Shown in pieces: positions 21,285 to 31,027 of a DNA stretch of 64,000 bases; positions within the stretch are counted from its first letter, which is position 1; each line of letters begins with the position of its first letter. The stretch spans positions 5,014,501-5,078,500 of the forward strand of contig CM074760.1 in assembly GCA_037355855.1 (NCBI GenBank), in the 5' to 3' direction. This DNA comes from Pseudo-nitzschia pungens (Eukaryota > Bacillariophyta > Bacillariophyceae > Bacillariales > Bacillariaceae). The notes under the pieces are model-generated. The model was not told the origin of the DNA. It ran no database searches and was given only the letters and a program-made list of their open reading frames with translations. The position numbers and the translations under genes are program-made.

Positions 21285-22274
21285 CTATACTGAAACTGAC
21301 AAGCTTGAGTTTGCAAGATTCCATATCACTCGGTTTTTGCTTCGATTGTTTGTCCTTGATGGGTTTCTGGCTGATCTGCACCACTTGTTGTCGTTCAGAG
21401 CTTTATTCAACTCTGCGTATTGCTCTGCATTCGTGTTCAAATACGTATAACCACTATCATTGTTGCTTGGTGTCGGATTCGTGAGCAGAACAATCTTGAA
21501 GGATACCGAGTCGTCCCAATGACCGGGTTGAAGCCCCTCTAATTTACCGGTGCTACAAACCAAATCGCGCAGATCCTTTTCCACTTCTCTCAGGATTGAG
21601 TCGGTCAAATCACCCCTCTGATTATTCAACAAGGACGCGAGAGAAAACGAGGAAAACAGTGCCGCAGATGTAGCATCGAAGCTATTGTCCGCAAAGCTTG
21701 CTGTAAATAAGGACAGCGAGAACTGTTCGTGTGTGATACCTTTTTCTCTGTCATAAATTTCTACTATAACTTCCTTCGATCGAGGACCCTGATCGGGATT
21801 CTTGGCAACATTGCCATCATTGTCGTCGCTGAATATCGTTGGCATGATAACTTTCAAGGCCTCTGCTATGTAAATACATACGCTAGGATTGCGATTGATC
21901 TTGCATTCGACTCCAACAAACCGTGCAGAGGAAAAGGTGTCTGCTGGGTAAACCTTTCGACGGTAGAGTAATTGATGGACAAAGATTTCTAGTCCGGTCT
22001 TCCAGAGAGCACGAACCGCAAGTCGCAGTTCACTGACTGCCCTCCCCTGCTCGTTGTCTTCGTCCTCCAACATAGCCTCTTTCTCGGGATCGTAATCCCG
22101 GCGGACGTTTTCCACGCCATTTTCAACGTCTTCGCCGTCGTCTTCCTCAGAGGCATAATCATCGTCACCTTTAAGTATCTCCTCCACGGTAACGTCCCCT
22201 CGGGGTTCCGTACGCTCCATGTTTTGGTCGTCATCTTCGTTGTCATTTTGAATCGGATCTTCATTATCATTCAT
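21285..22274 (-). CDS. REV7: REV7/MAD2L2-like HORMA-domain protein
   Basis: This is a 329-residue single exon with ATG at 22274. An acidic N-terminal extension of about 80 residues (rich in Asp, Glu, Asn) precedes a HORMA domain. The domain start (VRALWKTGLEIFVHQLLYRR, KVYPADTF) closely resembles the first helix of REV7, with its LILY.R.VYP motif. It continues with VCIYIAEALKVIMPTIF, VIVEIYD and SILREVEKDLRDLV, each with a REV7 counterpart. REV7 is the accessory subunit of DNA polymerase zeta in translesion synthesis and also acts in repair-pathway choice. Human REV7 is about 211 residues, so the extension and internal insertions make this longer. It converges with NOT4. Confidence 0.82.
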   Translation of the reverse strand: MNDNEDPIQNDNEDDDQNMERTEPRGDVTVEEILKGDDDYASEEDDGEDVENGVENVRRDYDPEKEAMLEDEDNEQGRAVSELRLAVRALWKTGLEIFVHQLLYRRKVYPADTFSSARFVGVECKINRNPSVCIYIAEALKVIMPTIFSDDNDGNVAKNPDQGPRSKEVIVEIYDREKGITHEQFSLSLFTASFADNSFDATSAALFSSFSLASLLNNQRGDLTDSILREVEKDLRDLVCSTGKLEGLQPGHWDDSVSFKIVLLTNPTPSNNDSGYTYLNTNAEQYAELNKALNDNKWCRSARNPSRTNNRSKNRVIWNLANSSLSVSV

Positions 22275-23034
22275 CTTTTCATTTTGAAGTTTGGTTGTTT
22301 TGGTTCTCGTTCTGATTATGATTCCTGTTCATCGTACAATAACACTGCTTCGCCGCAAGGACTACGTTACAAAAGTGAAAGAAGATGGAAATTGTGGTCT
22401 AATAAGGTTACATCGTGAGTGAGTCGTTGTTAGACCATGTGTGGAATGAAAAATAATAAATGAACAGTAAGGTTACCAGGTGCGTACGTGTACTTGTACA
22501 AGTAATAAGTTGACAAAAGATTTTTGATTGATTTCTATTTTTAAGAAAAAATGAAAAAAGCGTCAATATTTTATATTTTCACACTCGTAGTCTGTAAACG
22601 GGAAATTGTTAGATCGTAAGTTCCAAGTGGCGAGCTTTCAAGCTAGTTGGGCACACAAAATGAAGATTTTTTTGACAAAAATTCAGAAATCGCCCATCTA
22701 ACAACACATAATCTCACACAATCTCACACATCATCAAAGAAACAAACCCCCGATTTTTTTCGGGTTCAACAACGGAACAAACACATCGAGAACACATCAA
22801 GACGAAGTGTCAGAAAGCTTCGGCTCTACAAAAGTGTTGTCGATTTGGACAATACATGAATAACGATCGGTAGTACTGCTGGCGCCGAATTCGCGTCTTC
22901 ACAAAATCACTTCTGTCTGTACAACATCACTAGTGGTGAATAGATTACTGCGATAAGTGATTGCAGCTCTCAATTCAACGCTGTGCTCGAGACAGAATAT
23001 GACGGCCGAACCTTTTTCGGTGGGACGGGACAGG
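22275..23034. other. Divergent promoter region of REV7 and the GT25-like gene
   Basis: No gene is visible. The region contains two copies of the recurrent word, TAAGGTTA at 22403 and GTAAGGTTACC at 22467. Confidence 0.5.
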
Positions 23035-24288
23035 ATGCATTCGATGATCATTCAATTATGTTTGATATTTTCATCGGCTCTGTTTCTCGTTGCACCCATC
23101 AACTCCGTTCAAGGTTTCTCGACTACGACCACGACCACGACCAGAGCACTCACTATTGGAACGAATCAAATCAAGAAATCCAACAGTCCGGTAGCTCTCT
23201 ATGAGAGCGTTGGCGAAAGCTTTGTCGACAACATTGACAGAGATAATGCCTCCAGTAGTGTCACTACTACCCCTCTTGACTGGTCCTTCCTTGATTCTGT
23301 TTGCTTGATTCACTGTCCGAACGGCGACGTCGATGGAAGTAGAATAAAATCAACGCGGAACATTCTTGACAACATTAACCTCCTTGACGCAACTACCATC
23401 AAAGAATTTGAAACCGATGATGAAGACAGGGTTAGAGGATGCTATACTTCGCACGTCAGTGTGTTCAAAGATCTTTTGGGGAAGTCGTCGGCAACCGCCG
23501 TCGGTGGTTTTGACTTTTTCAATGTCTTTCGGAAGACGAACGACGATCGTTCGGATAACAATGATGGCATCGATGAAGATCTAAATGTCTTGATTTTTGA
23601 AGATAATTTGAGCCTAGGCAACCGAATCCTGACTCAAGAGACTATCGATGCAGTATCCAATTTTATCCAAGACAATACAAACGAGTGGGATGTTATTCAT
23701 CTGGCGTACATTCCGTACGTTCCTGACCTCCAAGTGTCCAGAACAAACGACAAGAGAATTGTAAAGTTATCAACGTCGAACAAGCAAAGCGCACTCGGTA
23801 CCACAGCTTACATAATCAACAAGAGAGCAATGAAAAGAATCGTTGAAGAAGATGACAAAAATGGGTATACTGTGTCTATTCCAGACGCTATGGCAGATTT
23901 ATTTGGGGACTCGCGGTACGCACTGAATCCTACAGCTTTTGTCAGAGCACCTGCGACGAAGAGTTTGGTCAATCCACAACTGGACGATCTGCGGTCCATT
24001 CTTTTCCGACCTACCGTAGTATCAATCGTCCAACAAATCCTGGTGTCGACAGGCCTGTCGACAACGGCCTTGCTGCCGCTGGTGATCGTACTGTTACTGC
24101 TTACAAGCATAAGCAGTGCGATATCGTCCGTGAACGCAGCTGTCGAATTTGCTACCTACGGGACGTTAGATGGCCCGATATTCTTTCCTGTCGTGAATGC
24201 TCTATTTTCCCTACTTTCGCTGGGGATAATTCTCCAAGGTATTCTCCTCGCACCAAAACCAGAAACAGGCGACGACGACGATATGTAG
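23035..24288 (+). CDS. GT25-like glycosyltransferase-domain protein, secretory pathway
   Basis: The start is taken at 23035, or possibly 23044, because the hydrophobic signal peptide (MIIQLCLIFSSALFLVAPIN, then SVQG-F) follows directly; an in-frame ATG at 22999 also exists. The luminal part holds features of family 25 (LPS/procollagen) glycosyltransferases. These are CLIHCPN near the start, GCYTSHVSVFKDLL, the acidic motif LIFEDNL (normally ED or DD), WDVIHLAYIP, GTTAYIINKRAMKRIV, and IPDAMADLF followed by YALNPTAFV. Two hydrophobic helices (about residues 350-375 and 385-412) end the protein, before an acidic tail. The enzyme probably acts in the ER/Golgi. The Phe after the signal cleavage site leaves plastid targeting possible. 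Confidence 0.6.
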   Translation: MHSMIIQLCLIFSSALFLVAPINSVQGFSTTTTTTTRALTIGTNQIKKSNSPVALYESVGESFVDNIDRDNASSSVTTTPLDWSFLDSVCLIHCPNGDVDGSRIKSTRNILDNINLLDATTIKEFETDDEDRVRGCYTSHVSVFKDLLGKSSATAVGGFDFFNVFRKTNDDRSDNNDGIDEDLNVLIFEDNLSLGNRILTQETIDAVSNFIQDNTNEWDVIHLAYIPYVPDLQVSRTNDKRIVKLSTSNKQSALGTTAYIINKRAMKRIVEEDDKNGYTVSIPDAMADLFGDSRYALNPTAFVRAPATKSLVNPQLDDLRSILFRPTVVSIVQQILVSTGLSTTALLPLVIVLLLLTSISSAISSVNAAVEFATYGTLDGPIFFPVVNALFSLLSLGIILQGILLAPKPETGDDDDM

Positions 24289-24542
24289 TACTAAAAGTGT
24301 CGCGACTTACATTACTTCGAAAGCCAAGTTGTGACTATGTAATCTAAAGTTTTAGTAATGCAAGAGCAACCACTATTATTTTACTCCAGTGTCATTTTGC
24401 GTTATGAGTGTCGTTCCTAATTTCCAACGGAATGCTAATGGTGGTTCAATGTTTTCGTGTACTCATTGCCATTTGATTGATTGCAAGGTCTGAAATGATT
24501 CAGGGTAAGTGTTGAAAATTCCTTTTAGAATTCGATGTGCAC

Positions 24543-25766
24543 TTATTTTCGAGGTTGACGGTAGTAAAGTACGTTATGAATTCCAAGACAGGTCAGTACG
24601 AGCAAGAGTATTCCAGCCATAGTGGTCCACGCAATGTAATCCTTTCCAATCTTGATGAGCCCGAACAACACAAGCTGGAGAATACCAAGGACGTAAAATA
24701 CGTATTTCAATCGTTGTTGATTAGGAAGTGTCAGAAAGAGACTTCCGACGGGTGCCCCCAACACCACAACAGGTGAACATGCCAATAGAGCATAGTAAAC
24801 TTCATGGTCTACCATTGCCAGTGAATGTTGTTGTGTTCCAGTTGTTATTCGTAGTATGGAACCAAACACACTGGTATTGGCCATGACAATGACGGATGCT
24901 GCCGTCAGGGCATTTCCACTTATTTTCTTCGGTTCTGAACCCCGTGTGCGTGACTGTCCAGAACAAGATTGCATTGCATTGTATAAGCAACCATAAAAGT
25001 AGCATGCAATGTCAGCTCCCGTTCCAATTTGGGAAGAAAGGATGCCGCCAGCAATCGCGAATATCACAATGCAAAGGCATTCGGCAAACATCTGCACCGT
25101 CCATCCTCTATCATCGACCGTCGTAAGCGCAGAATCCACGTGGATCATTGCTGAATCGACAGCCAATTCACAAGGGATCTCGATCTTGTTTCCATTGATC
25201 ACATCGTCACCATCGACGTTGACATCATCTTCGATATCCCTAGTCGTTCCGTTCCCGGGATTGCTTTCGGTCTTTTCCGCCCCAACGACAACGTCGAAAT
25301 ACGCCAAGACAAGAGCGATGCACGCAACCGCGGTGGTATATGTTATGTTGACAACATACGGAGAAGCGCTCGAAAAGCATTCGAATCCAATGACCATTCC
25401 GATGATGCTCAAGACACAAAATTGCACCATTATATCCTCGCATCCTCTCAGAAGATGTCGCTTCTTGTAGAAAATAAGAAAAGAAGCTGCTGTCATCCCG
25501 ACAGACTGGATGAGAAGACTAAAATCTCGACCTTGATCCGGACGAAACCCAAGAACCAGGACAGATACCGGAAAGGCAACAACTCCTCCTCCAAGCGGGG
25601 TGGAACCAGCAATCATAGAACCAAGAACCATTGCTATCATCATTGGATAATATTCTGCCATCGATGAGACGAGGACATCTTCCCGAATACCGATCGTCAA
25701 CCATAATGGATAGACACAAAGAGCGGGGAAGAAAAGCGTCGATATTCTCGTTCCCTCTCTCGTCAT
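24543..25766 (-). CDS. TauE/SafE-family membrane transporter
   Basis: The frame starts at ATG 25766 and gives about 407 residues in one exon. It holds roughly eight to ten hydrophobic segments in two halves joined by an acidic hydrophilic loop (about residues 170-220). Both halves have the family's glycine-rich signature: AGSTPLGGGVVAFPV in the first and GGILSSQIGTGADI in the second. The second half also has ASVIVMANTSVFGS and a late LGAPVGSLFLTLPNQQRLKY. Family members export or import sulfonates, sulfite or other organic anions; the substrate here is unknown. The first ~35 residues include a hydrophobic segment that may be a signal anchor. The gene converges with the GT25-like gene. Confidence 0.75.
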   Translation of the reverse strand: MTREGTRISTLFFPALCVYPLWLTIGIREDVLVSSMAEYYPMMIAMVLGSMIAGSTPLGGGVVAFPVSVLVLGFRPDQGRDFSLLIQSVGMTAASFLIFYKKRHLLRGCEDIMVQFCVLSIIGMVIGFECFSSASPYVVNITYTTAVACIALVLAYFDVVVGAEKTESNPGNGTTRDIEDDVNVDGDDVINGNKIEIPCELAVDSAMIHVDSALTTVDDRGWTVQMFAECLCIVIFAIAGGILSSQIGTGADIACYFYGCLYNAMQSCSGQSRTRGSEPKKISGNALTAASVIVMANTSVFGSILRITTGTQQHSLAMVDHEVYYALLACSPVVVLGAPVGSLFLTLPNQQRLKYVFYVLGILQLVLFGLIKIGKDYIAWTTMAGILLLVLTCLGIHNVLYYRQPRK

Positions 25767-26306
25767 CTTGTGCAATACTGTGTTACACGTTGCTTCGTGT
25801 GATGTTGCCGGTATGAATAGCTATTTTTCGTCTGGATGTCAATTTTGAGAGTCGTCGAGCGTCGGAGAAAAAGCCTTTTAGGGAGATGAGATATGGATAC
25901 AGCGGTACGTACAGTGCGTACGACATTTTCATGTACGTGTCCCAAATAATTGTGGTAACTTACCGGCAGGCCTTTCATGTGCGTTCAGCATGATCTCATT
26001 GTTTACGCCGAATGAGCACCACCCATTCATTATTCTTTTAGATTTTTTGTGTGTTATCTGATTATGTAATGCTGGTCTTGAAAACAAAATCTCAGCAGTG
26101 ATTGGATGTGGAGACAGAGTTAATCGTGATGCCGTATTAATATGGAAATGACTTACGTTCCGGTAGGGGTAAGGTTTACTTCAATTAGTAATTAGCCTTA
26201 CCCCGGTACAAAAATGAACGGTCGGCACCAGGCACTCATTTTTTTATCGTCTAGTCGCGGCGGAACGACCTGCGTTACTTTAGCACCAGGTAAGGTTAAG
26301 GTTTAC
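25767..26306. other. Intergenic region
   Basis: No gene is visible. It carries copies of the recurrent word (GTAAGGTTTA at 26169, GTAAGGTTA at 26290). Confidence 0.5.
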
Positions 26307-26866
26307 CGCCGATTCTGGGCATGCTTTTTCACGAGTAATGACTCGTTGGATTAAAAAATTCCTATCATTATAATCAATGATCCTACTATTTTATAATATT
26401 TTACTTTTGATTTTGATTGATAGCAGATCATATTTTACTCAGGAGAAGGTCGGTGGTGTCGGTTTTTTTGTGTGCGTAGGATTCTACGTAATTTGTAACT
26501 CAACTGATGGGCAAATTTTTCACAAAACGATCGTGTTTGTTGATCTGGCTGTTCCTCGGCGAAAGCAGTAATCACTCTGCTATATTGTTGTTTGACTTGG
26601 CTGTTGGTTATAGGAGATGAGAATAGTCAATGATGCTCATAACCTGCAAAATGTACATATGCTCCCTACTGTCAATATAATCGCATGTATTCTTTAGTAA
26701 AGAGTGAGGTAGTTGTTATTAACTAGTAGCTATTTGGGATTTATCCTCACAATAATAAGAAGAGATGTGCAACCAAAGAAAAGACCGAGAGTGTTTTAGA
26801 CTATCACGTAAAATAGGGACACTATGAGTCTTTACTACTAGTAAAAAAGGATGCCCAGAATCGGCG
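26307..26866. mobile_element. Candidate MITE with terminal inverted repeats
   Basis: A perfect 16-base inverted repeat, CGCCGATTCTGGGCAT at 26307-26322 and its complement at 26851-26866, bounds a 560-bp AT-rich segment. The similarity continues inward imperfectly for about 40 bases (CTTTTT, then AGTA and GACTC). No transposase frame is present, so this would be a non-autonomous element. No clear target-site duplication is visible; flanks share at most AC. It could instead be a chance or unrelated inverted repeat, but 16 perfect bases at that spacing make this unlikely. Confidence 0.5.
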
Positions 26867-27202
26867 ACAGCTCAAATATACATGTGTCAACTTAGTTGAG
26901 TATTTGCAACAACAAAAGTGAGACGAGCTTTGTAACAAGCCATTACTTGTTGCCATTGAGCAAATCCCGAAACTATACTACTACTAAGGAACATGCTCTA
27001 TTATTATTTTATTATTTCTTGGACCATTTTGAAAATTCCCTGTTTTGGTTTTGAATGTTGAGCAATAGCTACCAACGTAGTGTCAACAACAGTTGAGTGT
27101 CAAAGTGACACCGGTGTGTTGTACGTCTTAATTTGGTACAGACACAGGAGTGTCATAGTGACACTGGTGTCACAAAGAGAGATAAAAAAAAGAATCGACC
27201 AT
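26867..27202. other. Intergenic region with GTGTCA/TGACAC palindromes
   Basis: Near 27085-27175 several short inverted repeats occur, such as GTGTCAAAGTGACAC and GTGTCATAGTGACAC, followed by GGTGTC. The GGTGTC word is also the core of the minisatellite that follows. No gene is visible. Confidence 0.5.
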
Positions 27203-27337
27203 GAACATGGTTGATTTTTAGTTTTTTGAAGGAATTATGAAATTCCCGGTCCTCCCCCCTCGCTAAAAATATGAGAATCACGCGCCGTGCGCGATTTGAG
27301 AAATTATTTTAAAAAAATAATTTCCCGCAGTACCCAA

Positions 27338-27478
27338 ACTGGTGTCTACTGGTGTCTACTGGTGTCTACTGGTGTCGACTGGTGTCGACTGGTGTCGACT
27401 GGTGTCAACTGGTGTCGACTGGTGTCGACTGGTGTCGACTGGTGTCGTCTGGTGTCGTCTGGTGTCGACTGGTGTCAT
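27338..27478. repeat. 10-bp minisatellite, about 14 copies
   Basis: The consensus is ACTGGTGTCK, mostly ACTGGTGTCT at the left and ACTGGTGTCG later. Copies are nearly perfect. Confidence 0.9.
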
Positions 27479-27836
27479 GACGAACATACGAATGTACAAG
27501 CAGTATGTTCGTATGTTCGTATGTTCGTCTGTACGATCGTACAGAAGAACAGACGAACATAAGACGAACAGACGAACATACAATGATACGAATAAACGAT
27601 TGTACCAACGTATGAATTGACGAACGTATGAACATCATACGAATAAACTATTGTACCAACGTATGAACAGACGAACAGACGAACAAACGAACAGAAGAAC
27701 ATACGAACATACAAGTATACGAACAGACGAACGTACCAACGTATGAACAGATGAACAGACGAACAGACGAACAAACGAACATACAATCATACGAACAGAC
27801 GAACATACCAACGTATGAACATACGAACATACGAAC
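27479..27836. repeat. Degenerate GAACAKAC-type repeats with palindromic centre
   Basis: The unit is an 8-mer reading GAACAGAC or GAACATAC, varied by CAACGTAT and AATAAAC insertions. A near-palindrome around 27505-27560 (ATGTTCGTCTGTACGATCG and the complementary arm) could form a long hairpin. Three copies of TACCAACGTATGAA occur further right. Confidence 0.8.
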
Positions 27837-27926
27837 ACCGGTGTCGACTGGTGTCTACTGGTGTCTACTGGTGTCTACTGGTGTCTACTGGTGTCGACTG
27901 GTGTCGACTGGTGTCGACTGGTGTCG
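27837..27926. repeat. 10-bp minisatellite, second block, about 9 copies
   Basis: This block has the same CTGGTGTCKA unit and orientation as the block at 27338-27478. Confidence 0.9.
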
Positions 27927-28063
27927 CAGGGGGTTTCGAGAATTTAATTTTTATTTTCAAATTTTCGTCGCGCGCGGAGAGATTGGATCGTGCGCGATTT
28001 TTGGGATGATCGAAGAATTTAATATCTACGAAGTAATTTTTTTCCAAAAAATCAACCATGTTC

Positions 28064-28685
28064 CATGTTCATTCGCGTTTGGTCCGCGGGGGGCTGGGAA
28101 AAATTAAATTCTTGATAAAACTTAGATCAACCATTTTCCTTATGATAACCTTACTCGTAATCTTACCGGTACGAAATTCTTCGCTAGAGACGAGAATGGA
28201 GAAAGGACGACGTGGTAAGAAAAATCAGCATGATGCCAAAATTCACGATAATGCAAGAGGTTGTTGTAAGGGAGGGATGCAATGCAAAATGAGTGAGTCA
28301 CTGTTCTGCGTTGCGTTAAACATCATCTTCCAATGGAAATGCAATACGCACGCAACCTCAGAAATATTGAGATCACAAGAATTCCTGTTGCGCAACCTTA
28401 CATCGTAATCTTACTGACCAAGATATTCCAAGCAGCACCCTTAACAGGTGACCCTTTCGAATCAACAAGGAAAAAGGATACCAGAAGCAACACCCGCATC
28501 ACTCCGACCTACCGGTATTCTACCCGCCCGGTCCTTTATGGTATATAGTACAACTAGAGCCACTTCTAGCATCCAGCATTTAGTTTTCGAGAACGACGAT
28601 TGAAACTACAGAATACATCGTAATACGAAGTATTTCATATTTCGATTGGCACTGGGGAAGAAAGCACTGATTTAAGCTGATAGCA
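28064..28685. other. Intergenic region upstream of the acid phosphatase gene
   Basis: No gene is visible. TAACCTTAC, a recurrent intergenic word here, occurs at 28146. A TATATAG at about 28541 may be a TATA-like element about 145 bases before the ATG; this is inference. Confidence 0.35.
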
Positions 28686-30218
28686 ATGACGACGGCGACG
28701 GCATTGAAAATGAGATTGAACCATAGGAGCCTGACAACAATCATGGTGACGAGCATCTTGCGGTGGTCCTTACTCCCATCCTTCATTGTGGCGGTGCCTT
28801 ATTCAACCAAGAGCAACATAAATAGCTCCACAGACTTACAGTCGCATTCCTATTCGTATCGAACCGTACAGGTTCAGGTCATCCATCGACACGGGGATCG
28901 AACTCCCATCACGCCTCTGAAAAACGAGGAGTTCTGGAAAAATGAATTGGTACCCCAAGACATGTTAGAGAGGGTTGCTGTTGGAACGGAGGTGTTGCGC
29001 GAGCACGGAGAAACCGAGAGCACCAACAACGGGAAAAACGAACTCGAAGTTCACGCGGCTGCCGGAAAGGGTCCCTTTGGAAAGCTGACCAAACTGGGTT
29101 TGCTGGGCATGATTCAAGTCGGAACTAGCCTCAAGGAAGAACTAGAGGAGTCGACTTTCTGGGCCAAAAGCACCAATGCGGCAAATACCATTGCATGCAC
29201 TTCGATTGGCAGCGAAAGCGATAAGAACGATGGCCTTTCTGCACAAGGACGACGACTTCTGGAGCAACAAGAAGGCAGAAGAATAAAACTCTCGCCCCGG
29301 GACGTCAAGGTCTATTCGACCGATTTTCCCCGCACGATTCAAAGCGTACAGGGATTGCTGGTTGGTTTCTTCCCCGAAGAAGACGAAACGAACACCATTT
29401 CCATCGACTGCCGAAACACCACCTGCTGGATGATTCCCGACCCACAACCGAGGCAGACCCATGAACAAAAAGTCTTGGAACGAAAACTGGCTCAGCGGCC
29501 GCACATTTTGGAGCGAGAAACCTTGCTACGACCTCTAGCGGTCCGTTGCACCAATGCGTTGTTGCCACTCCTTGGAGACGGGGCTTTTGGGGTCTCCTTT
29601 GGTGTTGACGAAAGCGACCCCGAGACGGACCAAACCAAGTCAAAAGCCGGGCTTCCGCCTCCGGTCTTGCCCTGGATCCAGCTATGCGAAATCACAAAGT
29701 GCCTGCAGACCAGAGACCTGCTGCCCGACTCGATTACGGAAGACGATCGGGAGGCACTCGCGAGTCACACTGCGTGGAAGTGGTTTCAATCGCTTCGGAC
29801 TCCACGATTGGCCTATATCGCCATGAGAGGATTCACCCAAACCATCGTTCGCACCCTGCAAGAGAGACACCTAGAGCCGCCACTGATCGTCTACAGCGGC
29901 CATGACTCCTCACTCATTGGCCTCATGTGCGCCTTGCACCTCGAACAACCCAGTGTTTGGCCCGAATACGGAGCAGTTTTGAAATTAGAACTCTTGGAAA
30001 AGAGAAAAGAGATCGAATCGGGCAGTGACAACCGCAGCAGGCGACCGGGATCGGAACATCACGAGGACAACACCGTGGAACACGTGCTGCGATTCTTCCT
30101 GAACGGAGAGCTCTTGCGGTCCGTGTGGAACGACACCCCACGGGAAGAAATTACTCTCCAAGAATTTGTCCACTTGACCTCCACCGTAGGAAAGGACATG
30201 ACGGCTGAAAAGATATGA
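28686..30218 (+). CDS. Histidine acid phosphatase family protein
   Basis: This is a single exon of 510 residues. A hydrophobic signal or signal-anchor segment (about residues 17-37) precedes a Ser-rich stretch. The catalytic motif of the branch-2 histidine phosphatases is at residues 67-74 (HRHGDRTP), where the first His accepts the phosphate. The distal His-Asp proton donor is in YSGHDSSLIGLM near residue 400. Cysteines in the middle (CRNTTCW) and at CEITKC probably form disulfides, in line with secretion. Such enzymes release phosphate from organic esters at the cell surface or in acidic compartments. The conserved pieces are in the usual order, and the length is near the upper end for the family. 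Confidence 0.85.
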   Translation: MTTATALKMRLNHRSLTTIMVTSILRWSLLPSFIVAVPYSTKSNINSSTDLQSHSYSYRTVQVQVIHRHGDRTPITPLKNEEFWKNELVPQDMLERVAVGTEVLREHGETESTNNGKNELEVHAAAGKGPFGKLTKLGLLGMIQVGTSLKEELEESTFWAKSTNAANTIACTSIGSESDKNDGLSAQGRRLLEQQEGRRIKLSPRDVKVYSTDFPRTIQSVQGLLVGFFPEEDETNTISIDCRNTTCWMIPDPQPRQTHEQKVLERKLAQRPHILERETLLRPLAVRCTNALLPLLGDGAFGVSFGVDESDPETDQTKSKAGLPPPVLPWIQLCEITKCLQTRDLLPDSITEDDREALASHTAWKWFQSLRTPRLAYIAMRGFTQTIVRTLQERHLEPPLIVYSGHDSSLIGLMCALHLEQPSVWPEYGAVLKLELLEKRKEIESGSDNRSRRPGSEHHEDNTVEHVLRFFLNGELLRSVWNDTPREEITLQEFVHLTSTVGKDMTAEKI

Positions 30219-31027
30219 GCGCTCACACAATGCACTACAGTCATGGATGGTAGAGATATTTTGGTTAGTTCCCAAATCAACGCCTGAACCAACCAATCAA
30301 TGGACTATGCGGGAAGGCTTCCTCCAACACCAAGTCTGTGATGGTTCATTTTGAATTGAAATTTGAAAAATCAAAATGAATACAAGGACGAAAAAGTCAC
30401 CTGCTCGGACATCAAATCAAGCTCCAGGGCCTCGAAACTCCATGCTCCTAAATGCAAAGGACAAAGCCCAAGTGCAAGGAGCGATTACTCCTACAGAGCA
30501 AGTACTAGGCATGAAAAGAACATGTTTTATAGTGTTGCCAAAACATAGTCTCGAACTGTTCGGCATCATCTTATTCGCTAGACTTTGAACTTGGACAGCT
30601 CGCCAACACCATTATTGCACTACGGTAATCTTATCCGACATCTTCTTGTTTTTTCTTTCAGTACGAGTATATACTTCGTATGTACTTGGGCGTACTACGT
30701 CTACGTACGGTACAACTCTTTTGTTTTGATGAGAGAACACTCACATCTCGTGACAAAGAACAAAGAATAATCCCGCGGGATTGAGAATCGGATTTTTTCG
30801 ATTTGACGTGACCATGTGAGCATTACTACGTATTTTTTGGAACGCTTTTGATTTTTTTTATTGATTGAGAACAATAACCTTACTATTTTGAGAATCAAAA
30901 CTCAAAATCATCCACCGAAAGAAGTTCCAACATTTCAGGTGACAGTCTTCCAAGTTGTGTGCTCTAGAATCAACTCCACGTACGAAGCGCGACAGCTGGC
31001 AACACCAATCAACATTCAGAACATATC
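30219..31027. other. Intergenic region between two plus-strand genes
   Basis: No gene is recognised. It contains TAACCTTAC at 30885 and TACG/CGTA-rich words near 30665-30710. Confidence 0.5.

Larger units (their letters stand above)
27203..28063. repeat. Inverted-repeat-bounded composite minisatellite unit
   Basis: A 17-base inverted repeat, GAACATGGTTGATTTTT at 27203-27219 and its complement at 28047-28063, bounds about 861 bp. Inside, in order: a unique flank with CGTGCGCGATTT, a 10-bp minisatellite, a region of degenerate 8-bp repeats, a second block of the same 10-bp minisatellite in the same orientation, and another flank with CGTGCGCGATTT. The symmetry suggests one unit, perhaps a mobile or rearranging element. 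No coding sequence is credible, although the 10-bp period keeps several frames open. Confidence 0.55.

Noticed and set aside
27287..27620. Open frames of up to 92 codons with a Ser-Thr-Gly-Val-Asp-Trp-Cys repeat
   Set aside because: They are products of the 10-bp minisatellite, which stays open in several frames at once; no ATG context, no unique sequence.
27480..27840. CRISPR-like regular repeats
   Set aside because: The repeats are short, degenerate and lack unique equal-length spacers; the organism is eukaryotic.
30363..30588. Two overlapping short plus-strand frames after the acid phosphatase
   Set aside because: No conserved motif, and they lie in an AT-rich intergenic stretch.
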